Assembly: GCA_003244145.1 (NCBI GenBank)
Contig: QHBM01000024.1
Span: 22,483 to 86,482 of the forward strand
Reading direction: 5' to 3'
DNA: 64,000 bases
Source: Chthoniobacterales bacterium
Lineage (GTDB): Bacteria > Verrucomicrobiota > Verrucomicrobiia > Chthoniobacterales > UBA10450
The notes below the pieces were generated by a model. That model had not been told where the DNA came from. It saw only the letters and a program-made list of their open reading frames with translations, and made no database searches. A program made the translations under genes and the position numbers. Below are positions 45,708 through 53,630 of the stretch, piece after piece. The number at the start of each line of letters is the position of its first letter. Within the stretch, counting starts at the first letter, position 1.

Positions 45708-45732
45708 CTTTTCCAGATTCCTCTTGTCCCTG

Positions 45733-46188
45733 TCAGCGCGCTTGCTTCGGCCAGGTCCGCGACAGGTAGCTATCGTAGTTGCCCTTCTCGATTTGTTTCA
45801 CCAGGTCGCGAAAGTTTTCCTTTTGCAGGATGCAGCCGCGCGCTGTCTCCACCGTGGCATCGTTTCCTCCCACTTTTCCCACCGCTCGCTGGTAAGCCGC
45901 GCGATCCCGCTCACGAAGGGCCACCAGCAGATAAAGCTGCCCCGCCGGCGAAGCCTCAGGCAGCATCTTCTCCAACTTTGCCGTCGCATCGGGTTGATTG
46001 AGAATCTCGCGAAGCGCGCGTTCTCCTTCGGACATGCTGCCCGCTACGCCAACGCCGCCCATGGCAAACATTGATGTCTTTCGCAGCACCGACTCAGGAT
46101 CAGAATGTTCCTCGGCGCGGACTAATCCGGCGCAAAGCAAAACCGACGCAGCAATCCACAACCCGGACCCGACGATTCTGAATTTCAT
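45733..46188 (-). CDS. Secreted protein, MFAMGGVG family, function unknown
   Basis: A 151-residue protein with signal peptide (GLWIAASVLLCAGLVRA) and the motif MFAMGGVGVAGSMSEGE, known to me from uncharacterised secreted proteins of several phyla. The rest is helical (QPDATAKLEKMLPEAS). Its ATG lies 4 bases after a GTTAGAC core on the minus strand, suggesting a cassette boundary just upstream. Confidence 0.6.
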   Translation of the reverse strand: MKFRIVGSGLWIAASVLLCAGLVRAEEHSDPESVLRKTSMFAMGGVGVAGSMSEGERALREILNQPDATAKLEKMLPEASPAGQLYLLVALRERDRAAYQRAVGKVGGNDATVETARGCILQKENFRDLVKQIEKGNYDSYLSRTWPKQAR

Positions 46189-46191
46189 ATC

Positions 46192-46388
46192 AGTCTAACG
46201 AACGCCACTCTCAAATCATGCAGGGAGATTCTGAATCTCAGGTTGGGGCGATTGACCTTAATCGGCCCGAGACTACTCCCGCATCGCATGCCGTCACCGT
46301 CGCGCTTTATTTTTCTCGGCGTGGTCGCGCGCAAACCAAGAATCCCACGAGAATGACATCGCGGGACGATCAATCGTCTAGTTAGGTC
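46192..46388 (-). other. Possible degenerate attC between two minus-strand genes
   Basis: On the minus strand the interval opens with GACCTAAC seven bases after the stop of the gene at 46395 and ends with GTTAGAC just before the start of the gene at 46188. That is the layout of an attC site, but it is about 195 bases long and the inner arms do not pair clearly. It also contains GGGGCGATTGACCTTAATCG, a fragment of the repeat at 52068. No other gene is seen here. Confidence 0.35.
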
Positions 46389-46394
46389 TGGGGT

Positions 46395-46973
46395 TCATGG
46401 TCGGACTGGCGCTTTTGTGCTGGGTAATACCGAATACGCCTCGACGACAAGCTTATCAGTGGGGCGTGAAGAAGCACGCAACACTTCAACCTCAAAATCG
46501 TAAGTAACGTGGCGAGGTAAGCTGGTCGTACCCTCCATACGATAATCCGTAAACGCGAAGGATATCTTCCGGCGCGATCCTTGGGCGTCCGATCCTTGTC
46601 TGTCCCTCCCTAAATGTATTTCGCGGCTGAAAAACCGCGTTCCGTCCGCCGCCAGAAGTGAAGCGTGAATGACACAGTGACTCCACGGATGTTCAGCCGC
46701 GCGTGGGAAATCCTCCGTTTTCGGAACCTCAAGCAGAAAACCGCTCGGGTATATGACGCGTGGCAAAGACGCAACATGGTACCGAACCACGCTGACTCTA
46801 CCGATCGGGATTTCTGGGAACGTAAGGGAGCCAACCGTCTCTGGCAGGAAGGACGGATTTGTCCCCTCGATCAGCCGAGCGTCGCCGTAACGCCTTCCTC
46901 CAGCGCATGCGACGAGGCCGAGGAAAATTACAATTGCTCCAGCGCGGGCGAAAATGTCAGCGGCGCGCGACAC
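46395..46973 (-). CDS. Putative lipoprotein in a cassette-like setting
   Basis: A 192-residue protein starting at GTG, with hydrophobic AGAIVIFLGLVAC as a lipoprotein signal (lipobox LVAC). No domain recognised. On the minus strand TCGTTAGGT stands three bases before its start and GACCTAAC seven bases after its stop, so it is bounded by integron-type core sequences on both sides. It may be a single cassette inserted away from the integron. Confidence 0.55.
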   Translation of the reverse strand: MSRAADIFARAGAIVIFLGLVACAGGRRYGDARLIEGTNPSFLPETVGSLTFPEIPIGRVSVVRYHVASLPRVIYPSGFLLEVPKTEDFPRAAEHPWSHCVIHASLLAADGTRFFSREIHLGRDRQGSDAQGSRRKISFAFTDYRMEGTTSLPRHVTYDFEVEVLRASSRPTDKLVVEAYSVLPSTKAPVRP

Positions 46974-46976
46974 GAG

Positions 46977-46985
46977 ACCTAACGA
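46977..46985 (-). other. Integron-type core end upstream of the lipoprotein gene
   Basis: Minus-strand TCGTTAGGT preceded by TTCTGTGATCTC, similar to the ends of the attC sites at 63 kb (GCTGATCTT then TTCTCGTTAG). No second arm exists between here and the bactofilin stop 36 bases away. Confidence 0.4.
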
Positions 46986-47020
46986 GAGATCACAGAAGGG
47001 GAACTAATACTCCTCAGATT

Positions 47021-47476
47021 TTAAGCAGTCGGAGCCGGAGCGGATTTCTGCGTCGCGATCTTGGCGCTGCCGACGAAGCTCGCGGCCTCGTCCACCACCA
47101 AACGCGGCGCTTCGATGTCGCCATTCACGGTGCAGCCGGCGCGCAGTTCGCAACGTTCGGCGGCGGTGATGTTGCCATCCACGGTGCCATCCACGATGAC
47201 GGAACGCGTTTTGATGTCGCCTTTGATCCGGGCTTGTTTGCCGACGGTCAAGCGGCCGTTCGAATCGATCTTGCCTTCCACTTCGCAGTCGATCAGGAGC
47301 TCCTTCTGAAATTTGACGGTGCCTTTGATGGAGACGCCGCTCGATAAAGTCCCGCCGGCTCGGGAGACTTCTGCAGCGCCGTTCGGGGCCGGCTCCGGTT
47401 TCACCGGAGGGGGTGGTTGAGTGGCCGCCATCGGCATGGCTGGTTCGACTTTTCGACTGCCTGAAAACATCTGCAT
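47021..47476 (-). CDS. Bactofilin family cytoskeletal protein
   Basis: A 151-residue protein with a Pro-rich N-terminal tail and a right-handed beta-helix core built of repeated short strands (VSIKGTVKFQKELLIDCEVEG written as successive turns, then KGDIKTRSVIVDG, then NGDIEAPRLVVDE). Bactofilins polymerise into filaments at the membrane and organise wall synthesis. No M23 peptidase gene is adjacent. Confidence 0.92.
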   Translation of the reverse strand: MQMFSGSRKVEPAMPMAATQPPPPVKPEPAPNGAAEVSRAGGTLSSGVSIKGTVKFQKELLIDCEVEGKIDSNGRLTVGKQARIKGDIKTRSVIVDGTVDGNITAAERCELRAGCTVNGDIEAPRLVVDEAASFVGSAKIATQKSAPAPTA

Positions 47477-47587
47477 TGCTCTGATCTCCTTGCTGCTGCT
47501 GAACTTGGGTGTGACGCCATCATGGGAGATCGGCGGCCAAAGGTCAAACGTTCTTTATGGGAAAAGGACGGAAAGAGAGGAAAGGAG

Positions 47588-47612
47588 CGGCTCGACCGAG
47601 TCTCGCCCTACC
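47588..47612. repeat. Half copy of the repeat at 44907
   Basis: A 25-base segment identical except one base to the right arm of the element ending at 44978 (it has CGACCGAGTC where the other has CGACAGAGTC). It abuts the stop codon of the MFS gene, whose last codons overlap it. Confidence 0.75.
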
Positions 47613-48840
47613 GAAAGACGCGAGAATCGCGGCGGAGCGCGATGAGGTAGAAGATGGTGCCGCAGGCGCCGAAGGCGGCGGCACCGAGGAAATTTATGGC
47701 GGGTCCGAATTTCCAAAGCAGGGCACCGATGATGGCGGCGACGCTGACGATGAGGTCGCGCACGAGGTAATAAGCGCCGATCATTTGTCCGCGCCGCTCG
47801 GGCGCGCAGTAACCGATGATGGTGGCTTTGCGCGAGGTGTCGCCAAATTCCTTCAAGCCACGAAGGGCGAACGCGAGCAGAAGCATGGCGAAGTTGCCGG
47901 AAAGCCAAAGGGCGACCGGAAAAAGCGTGAAGAAGCCGAAGGTGGCAAGGATGAATGGCTCACGGCCATGTTTGTCGGCGAAATGCGACGCCGGGATAAT
48001 GCAGAGACTGGCGACGACGACTTCGACCGTGGTCAGAATGCCGACCTGTTTTGCGCTCACGCCGACATTATCCATCGCGTAGATGACGACCCACGCGTAA
48101 GGGATCCGCTCGCAAAAGCGCACGAGGATGTCGCTGAGCAGGAGGCGGCGGAGCGGTCCGTGAATGGCGCGCAAGCTTTGCCAGAAGTTCCAGCGGTCGG
48201 CGACCGGGACCGCGTCGATCGGCGCTTCGCGCAATTGGCGTTGCACGAGGATGGTCGCGGCGGAGAGAAAAATCGAGACGACCAGACCGATGCGGACGCC
48301 GTCGACGATGCCGAACCGATCGATCAGGATGCCGCCGATGATGGGCGCGATCATGATCGGCAATCGTTTGATGACGGACTGCATGCCGACGCCCATGGCG
48401 TGGCGGTTCGGGCCGAGGGTGGCGCCGATGAGCGAGAAAGTGGCGGGCAACGAAAAGCAGGTCCAGGCAAGAAAGAGAAACATTCCGGCGATGACCGCGC
48501 CCCAGTGTGGAATGAGCAGGACGAGCGAGTAGCCGGCGATAGAGAAAAGGTTGAAGGCGAGAAAGGCGCGCCGATGTCCCCAGCGATCGACCAGGACGCC
48601 GCCGGGATAGGCGTAGATGGCGCCGAGCAAGGTTCGAAGCGCGTCGAAAAGTCCGATGACGAAAATGGTCGCGCCGAGGGCCTGGAGATATTTCGGAACG
48701 AAACGCATCCAGAGTTCTTCGCCGACGCCGATGACGAAGATGGCGACGAGGAGAACGACGAGGTTGCGCTTCAGCCCGAAAAATTCCGCGGCCCGGCGCC
48801 GAAGGTTCACGACTGATTTACTTTTTCGCGCATGATTCAT
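47608..48840 (-). CDS. MFS transporter
   Basis: A 410-residue transporter with twelve predicted membrane helices. The loop GGVLVDRWGHRRAFL is the MFS signature between helices 2 and 3, and SHFADKHGREPFIL is its counterpart in the second half. The ATG at 48840 is chosen; the frame extends upstream to 48888 without a better start. Substrate unknown. Confidence 0.88.
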   Translation of the reverse strand: MNHARKSKSVVNLRRRAAEFFGLKRNLVVLLVAIFVIGVGEELWMRFVPKYLQALGATIFVIGLFDALRTLLGAIYAYPGGVLVDRWGHRRAFLAFNLFSIAGYSLVLLIPHWGAVIAGMFLFLAWTCFSLPATFSLIGATLGPNRHAMGVGMQSVIKRLPIMIAPIIGGILIDRFGIVDGVRIGLVVSIFLSAATILVQRQLREAPIDAVPVADRWNFWQSLRAIHGPLRRLLLSDILVRFCERIPYAWVVIYAMDNVGVSAKQVGILTTVEVVVASLCIIPASHFADKHGREPFILATFGFFTLFPVALWLSGNFAMLLLAFALRGLKEFGDTSRKATIIGYCAPERRGQMIGAYYLVRDLIVSVAAIIGALLWKFGPAINFLGAAAFGACGTIFYLIALRRDSRVFR

Positions 48841-48882
48841 TTCTTGATCGCATCGTGTTACTGTGGGCGGTGCGGCACAAGC

Positions 48883-48963
48883 TGTCATCCCGAGCCGCGC
48901 TGTAGTCGCCCCGCTCTCGAGGGGGCGTTTCCCGGACGCGGCGACAGAGCGCCGCGGCTACAG
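48883..48963. repeat. Composite repeat: TGTCATCCCGAGC arm plus GCTGTAGT palindrome
   Basis: TGTCATCCCGAGCCGCGC (48883-48900), one arm of the family at 38250, runs straight into a copy of the GCTGTAGC palindrome (48899-48963, ending GCGGCTACAG). It lies between the divergent MFS and acyltransferase genes, so it sits in their promoter region. Confidence 0.8.
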
Positions 48964-49017
48964 TGCGTTCTCACGCGCACTCGCGACGCACTGGAAGCAT
49001 GCTTACACTCCGGAGCA

Positions 49018-50040
49018 ATGCGCGCAGGTTGGAAAAAAATTCGGTATCGACTCGAGTGGATGGCTCTCAAGGCCCTCTCGAAGATCATCCCGCTCCTTTC
49101 CCGCGAGGCCTGTTATCACCTGGGCCAGTTTATGGGAGCGGCAGCCGCCCGCATCGATCGACCGGGCCGGCGCGTGGCCTTGAGCAATCTCGATGTCGCT
49201 TTCGGCGATGAGCTTGCGCCCGCGCGCCGGGTGGAGATTGTGCGCGAATCGTACCAGCATCTCGCGCGCACGTTGATCGATCTTTACTGGAGCCGGCGCC
49301 TAACGAGTGAAAATCTCTCGCGCTATGTGGAGATGGAAAACCTGGAAATCTGGCACGAGCAAATGAAGCCGGGCAACCCGGTCGTTTTCGGCTGTTATCA
49401 TTACAGTAACTTCGAGTGGATGGGCGTCGGCGTGGGCCATCGCGGTTTCCCCAGCGCCATTCTCGCCCAGGAATTCAAGAATCCGTTGCTCGATCCGATC
49501 TTCGTCGATTTGCGCGAAAGCGGCGGCCATCACGTCGTGCCTCGCGAAGGCGCTGTGCTTGCCTTGTACAAAGCGGTCCGCCGCGGCGGGCGCGTCGCCG
49601 TTTTCGTCGATCTCACCATTCCGGTGCAGTTGCCGACCGTGGTGATCGATTGTTTTGGCCTGAAAACGAGCGTCACCTTCGCGCACGCGTGGCTCCATCA
49701 ACGCACGGGCGCGCCGATCATCAACGCGCATTGCGAGCCGTTGCAGAACGGGCGGTATCGCGTTGTGTTTCACCCGCCGCTGGAAATTCCGCCGGGCGCA
49801 TCACTCCAGGAAATCGCCCAGGCCTGCTGGGACCAATTCGAGCCTTACGTGCGCAAGCATCCCGCGCCCTGGTTTTGGATGTACAAGCATTGGCGTTACC
49901 GGCCGCTGACGGCAGACCCGGCGTCGTATCCATTTTATGCGAATATTTCCGAAGGATTCGAACGCCGGCTCGACGAACGCGCGCAGCGTCTCCCGCCGAT
50001 GACTTCGAAGGTAACGCTTCCCCCGGGAGTCATGCCATAG
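49018..50040 (+). CDS. Lipid A biosynthesis acyltransferase (LpxL/HtrB family)
   Basis: Adds a secondary acyl chain to lipid A at the inner membrane. The 340-residue protein from the ATG at 49018 has the catalytic H-x4-E motif in CYHYSNFEW (His128, Glu133) and the family end PAPWFWMYKHWRYRP. Upstream in-frame sequence runs through a repeat element and is not coding. LpxL and LpxM cannot be told apart here. Confidence 0.92.
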   Translation: MRAGWKKIRYRLEWMALKALSKIIPLLSREACYHLGQFMGAAAARIDRPGRRVALSNLDVAFGDELAPARRVEIVRESYQHLARTLIDLYWSRRLTSENLSRYVEMENLEIWHEQMKPGNPVVFGCYHYSNFEWMGVGVGHRGFPSAILAQEFKNPLLDPIFVDLRESGGHHVVPREGAVLALYKAVRRGGRVAVFVDLTIPVQLPTVVIDCFGLKTSVTFAHAWLHQRTGAPIINAHCEPLQNGRYRVVFHPPLEIPPGASLQEIAQACWDQFEPYVRKHPAPWFWMYKHWRYRPLTADPASYPFYANISEGFERRLDERAQRLPPMTSKVTLPPGVMP

Positions 50041-50125
50041 CGAGCATTTCGGTGGAATTTCCGAGCGTAAAACCCGCGCGCGCTATTGACAAAACCCGCG
50101 CAATACGCTCTTCCAATGAGCAACT

Positions 50126-50737
50126 ATGCAACATCTTTCTCGCCTCTTCTTTTGTCTCTGCGCCGCGGCCGCGTTATTCCTGACGAGCTGCGGCACGCCG
50201 ATGGCCAGGTCATCGGGCAGTTATAAAGTCGTCGCCTACAAACCTCATGATCCGTCGAAGGTGGAAGTGAGTCTCTCGCTTGCCACTCAAAACCTTTATG
50301 TCACGGAAGGCGACCGCCTCCTGATGGCGGTTCAAGGCAATGTGGGTAAACCGGGCGCCGCAACTCCGACCGGCAATTTCACCATTTACAACAAAGAAAA
50401 AAACAGACGCCGCCAAAGCGAACCCGATCGCGGCTATCCGATGGCTTACTGGTGTGAGTTCAAGCCGGCTTACGGCTTCCACGAAGGCTTTGTCCATCCT
50501 GCCCCGCACACGCACGGCTGCATCCGGCTTCATCGGGAAGCGGCGGCCCGGCTTTTCGCGCTGACGAGGATCGGCACGCCGGTCCACATCGCGAACTCGC
50601 TTCCCGAGGACAAGAAATGGGGCAGCGAGGTCCGCCGCCTCGATCAAAGCCGCGACCCGGATCCGCCGCGTTCGGTGATGATGGCGCCGAGCTGGTTCAA
50701 GGATCCTCCGGGACCGTTGTTGATCGACCAGCCTTAA
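50126..50737 (+). CDS. L,D-transpeptidase (YkuD), lipoprotein
   Basis: A 203-residue lipoprotein (lipobox LTSC). The catalytic motif is THGCIRLHREAA, with HEGFVHPAP upstream. It shares the plan of the protein at 15795 but has a C-terminal extension of about 45 residues rich in Pro and Asp. Third YkuD-domain protein in the window. Confidence 0.88.
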   Translation: MQHLSRLFFCLCAAAALFLTSCGTPMARSSGSYKVVAYKPHDPSKVEVSLSLATQNLYVTEGDRLLMAVQGNVGKPGAATPTGNFTIYNKEKNRRRQSEPDRGYPMAYWCEFKPAYGFHEGFVHPAPHTHGCIRLHREAAARLFALTRIGTPVHIANSLPEDKKWGSEVRRLDQSRDPDPPRSVMMAPSWFKDPPGPLLIDQP

Positions 50738-50824
50738 CCTCTCCCGGAGAGAAAGAACTTTTCGGCGTGATCGCCGGCCCGTGGTAAGGTGGCTGGTGAT
50801 CGTAATTTGTTTTCGGCCTGAGCC

Positions 50825-52063
50825 ATGAGCACCAATCTCATCTCCAGCGGTACGACCGCGCGCGAGAAAGTGAACCTGCGCACGCCGGAGGTCATGACCG
50901 CCGTGCAGGAGCAGGTCGAATCGCATTATCGCAGCGACATCGTCGACAAGGTCCGGCGCAAGGGGGGCATTCTGTCTTTTGGCGGCGTCACGGTCCGGCT
51001 CGCGAAGCAATTCGGCTTTTGTTACGGCGTCGAACGCGCCATCGATCTCGCCTACGCCGCGCGCAAAGTTTTTAAGGACCGGCGCCTCTTCATCGTCGGC
51101 GAGATCATTCACAACCCTGAGGTGAACGACCAGATATCCTCGTTAGGCATCAAGAACCTGATGGGAAAAAACAAGGAGGCCGACATCGCGGATTTGCTGC
51201 CGGACGATGTCGTAATCGTCCCGGCCTTTGGAACCGAGCTTTCCATCCAGCAGCAAATCAAGGATCGCGGTTGCCAGATCGTGGACACGACCTGCGGCGA
51301 CGTGATGAGTGTGTGGAAACGGGTGCGCAAATACGCGAGCGAATCGGCCACCTCAATTATTCACGGCAAGGCCGAGCACGAAGAAACGAAAGCGACCAGC
51401 TCGCGCGCGCTCGGTGACGGCAAAGGCCATTACCTCGTGGTCCTCACGCTCCCGGACACCGATTACGTGTGCGAATACATTCGGCACGGCGGCGACAAGC
51501 AGGAGTTTCTGGAGAAATTCCGGAACGCGCATTCGCCGGGGTTCGATCCGGACCTGCATTTGCGCACGGTTGGGGTGGCGAACCAGACCACGATGTTGCG
51601 CGGTGAAACCGAGGAAGTGCAACGGCGCATCCGGCAAGCCATCGTGGATCGCGACGGGCCGGAACTGGCCGCGACCAACTTCCGGTTCTTCGACACGATT
51701 TGCGGAGCAACCCAGGAGCGGCAGGATGCGTTGCGCGAGCTGCTCGATGTGCGCCTGAATTTGCTCCTGGTGGTGGGCGGTTATAACAGCTCGAACACTT
51801 CGCACCTCGCGGAAATGGGCGAGGAAAAGTTGCCGACTTATTTCGTGCGTAACGCCACGCGGCTCGTGTCGGAGAAGGAGATTTTGCATTACAACCTGCA
51901 CGAGAAAAAGGAAGTGATCGCGAAAGACTGGCTGCCCGAGGGGCCGATCGTGGTCGGGATCACGGCGGGCGCATCGTGCCCGAATAACCTGATCGAAGAA
52001 ACGCTGGTACGCTTATTCGAGCTGCGCGGGATCAAGCGCGAGCAGCTCGAAGCCGCAGCGTAA
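50825..52063 (+). CDS. ispH: 4-Hydroxy-3-methylbut-2-enyl diphosphate reductase
   Basis: Last enzyme of the MEP isoprenoid pathway, making IPP and DMAPP with a 4Fe-4S cluster. The three cluster Cys are Cys66 (FCYGVERA), Cys157 (TTCGDV) and Cys293 (TICGATQERQ). At 412 residues with an N-terminal extension and the TICGATQERQDAL motif it belongs to the longer cyanobacterial/plant-like group, not the short E. coli type. GCCTAACGA lies inside at 51140. Confidence 0.95.
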   Translation: MSTNLISSGTTAREKVNLRTPEVMTAVQEQVESHYRSDIVDKVRRKGGILSFGGVTVRLAKQFGFCYGVERAIDLAYAARKVFKDRRLFIVGEIIHNPEVNDQISSLGIKNLMGKNKEADIADLLPDDVVIVPAFGTELSIQQQIKDRGCQIVDTTCGDVMSVWKRVRKYASESATSIIHGKAEHEETKATSSRALGDGKGHYLVVLTLPDTDYVCEYIRHGGDKQEFLEKFRNAHSPGFDPDLHLRTVGVANQTTMLRGETEEVQRRIRQAIVDRDGPELAATNFRFFDTICGATQERQDALRELLDVRLNLLLVVGGYNSSNTSHLAEMGEEKLPTYFVRNATRLVSEKEILHYNLHEKKEVIAKDWLPEGPIVVGITAGASCPNNLIEETLVRLFELRGIKREQLEAAA

Positions 52064-52067
52064 GGCA

Positions 52068-52122
52068 GGTAGGGGCGATTGACCCCAATCGCCCGCGGGC
52101 GGTTCGGTGAACCGCCCCTACC
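52068..52122. repeat. Three-armed inverted repeat
   Basis: Outer arms GGTAGGGGCG and CGCCCCTACC pair; inside them GGCGATTG/CAATCGCC and GGCGGTTC/GAACCGCC form two further hairpins, so the element could fold as a three-way junction. It starts 5 bases after ispH. A fragment of it recurs at about 46236-46262. Confidence 0.8.
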
Positions 52123-52161
52123 TCACACGCGATCTTCGCCCCAGCCGCGAAGAGCTTTTGT

Positions 52162-53001
52162 ATGCGCGCAATCTGGAAAGGCAGCATCAGCTTTGGCCTG
52201 GTCAACATTCCCATCGCTCTCTACCCGGCGACACGAAAGGAGGAGCTGAAGTTCCGGCTCCTGCGGGCGAAAGATCACAGCCCGGTGAATTACAAAAGGG
52301 TCGCGGAAAAGGACGGCAAGGAAGTCCCGTGGGATGAAATCGTAAAGGGTTACGAGTACGAGAAAGGAAAGTTCGTCGTGCTCAATGACAAGGATTTTCA
52401 GCGCGTCGATCTGGAGGCAACCCAGACGGTCGATATTCAGGACTTCGTCGATCTCGATGAGATTGATCCAATGTTTTTCTACAAGCCGTATTATCTCGAG
52501 CCGCTAAAAGGCGGCGACAAAGCCTACGTCCTGCTGCGGGAAGCCCTCGCTGATGGCAAGAAGGTCGGCATCGCCAAGGTCATCATCAAGACGCGGCAAT
52601 ATCTCGCGGGGGTAAAGGCGTTGAAGCATGCGCTCGTGCTCGAGCTCATGCATTTCGCCGATGAACTGCTGGATGCGGAGAAGCTCAACGTCCCGAAAAA
52701 ACTGGAAGTCGGGAAACGCGAGAAGGAGATGGCCGAGGCGCTGGTTAAGAGCATGACCTCGAAATGGGATCCGGAGAAATACCACGACGATTACCGCGAG
52801 GCGCTCATGGAAGTGATCGAGGAAAAGGTGGAGTCGGGCGGCAAGGAGATCGAAGAGAAGCCGAAGGAGAAGAAGCCATCGACGAAGGTGATCGACCTGG
52901 TTGCGGTCTTGCAGGAAAGCCTGGCGCAATCGAAAGGCTCGAAAAAGAAAAAGAGCACCGCGAAGCGGACCACGCCGCACCACGCGAAGAAAGCGGCGTA
53001 A
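52162..53001 (+). CDS. ku: Ku protein, non-homologous end joining
   Basis: A 279-residue bacterial Ku. The start RAIWKGSISFGLVNIPI is diagnostic, and KYHDDYREALMEVIEEKV is the conserved end of the core. It forms a homodimeric ring on DNA ends and recruits LigD. A Lys-rich tail of about 25 residues follows, as in other bacterial Ku. Its partner polymerase is at 8522; no ligase is in this window. Confidence 0.97.
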   Translation: MRAIWKGSISFGLVNIPIALYPATRKEELKFRLLRAKDHSPVNYKRVAEKDGKEVPWDEIVKGYEYEKGKFVVLNDKDFQRVDLEATQTVDIQDFVDLDEIDPMFFYKPYYLEPLKGGDKAYVLLREALADGKKVGIAKVIIKTRQYLAGVKALKHALVLELMHFADELLDAEKLNVPKKLEVGKREKEMAEALVKSMTSKWDPEKYHDDYREALMEVIEEKVESGGKEIEEKPKEKKPSTKVIDLVAVLQESLAQSKGSKKKKSTAKRTTPHHAKKAA

Positions 53002-53100
53002 CCGAAGCCTTCGGTTCTGGGGAGCGCACGCGTGTCGCGTGCTGGCGAGGGCGTCCTCGCACTCGCGAACTTTTTCATCCGCGTCAACCCAGTTCGATTC

Positions 53101-53123
53101 GGCGGTTGCAAACCGCCGCTACA
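53101..53123. repeat. Short hairpin GGCGGTTGCAAACCGCC
   Basis: GGCGGTT and AACCGCC pair around a 3-base centre, followed by GCTACAA, as in the ends of the dispersed palindromes. It lies between Ku and the convergent cysteine-cluster gene and could terminate both. Confidence 0.55.
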
Positions 53124-53547
53124 ATTCAGCCAATGCGTCGGCCACCGCGTTCTGAAGCAAGCGCGGCCCCGATCCGCCAACTTGCGCATCGACTACTTCA
53201 AGCCGGCGAATGAGATCGATGACTTCCCTCCGCGCGTACGGGCCGCCGGCTGCCGCGCAGAAATGGGTCCGGCATCCGAACGGACGCGAATCGTAGATCA
53301 GACAATTGCCGGTAGGGGAATCGAGGAGCGGACAGGCGCCCGTTGCGTTTTCAGGCAATCGGCTGCGACCCGTTGCACGAATTGCCTTGGCCGCCAACAA
53401 CGCTTCGCCCTTTGTCAGGTAAGGCGTGCGTCCAGTGAGTTTGAAGTGGCAGCACTCCTTCACCCGAAGGCAATTGCGCTCGACCGGCCGCTTCGCGAGA
53501 TCGTGGTAAACCGCCCGGATTTCTTGAAGCGCTTTGTCCACGTCCAA
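53119..53547 (-). CDS. YkgJ-type cysteine cluster protein
   Basis: About 140 residues with the Cys pattern CLRVKECC, CPLLDSPTGNC and FGCRTHFC, typical of the YkgJ family that probably binds zinc or an Fe-S cluster. The usable starts are TTG at 53547 or GTG at 53541; there is no ATG. The frame continues upstream through a repeat element, which is not part of the gene. Function of the family is unknown. Confidence 0.8.
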   Translation of the reverse strand: MDVDKALQEIRAVYHDLAKRPVERNCLRVKECCHFKLTGRTPYLTKGEALLAAKAIRATGRSRLPENATGACPLLDSPTGNCLIYDSRPFGCRTHFCAAAGGPYARREVIDLIRRLEVVDAQVGGSGPRLLQNAVADALAEL

Positions 53548-53548
53548 T

Positions 53549-53630
53549 TGTAGCCGGGATCGCGATCCCGGCCAGCGAAGTAAATCCAGCGGAGCAGTCA
53601 CGCGGCCGGGATCAGCGATCCCGGCTACAG
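53549..53630. repeat. Paired hairpins TGTAGCCGGGATC ... GATCCCGGCTACAG
   Basis: Two hairpins, CCGGGATCGCGATCCCGG (53553-53570) and CCGGGATCAGCGATCCCGG (53607-53625), with outer ends TGTAGC and GCTACA that pair with each other. The element separates the YkgJ gene from the end of the flavoprotein gene and supplies the latter's TAG stop. Confidence 0.85.

Noticed and set aside
48841..49017. Upstream extension of the lipid A acyltransferase frame
   Set aside because: It translates two dispersed repeats; the ATG at 49018 gives the normal family N-terminus.
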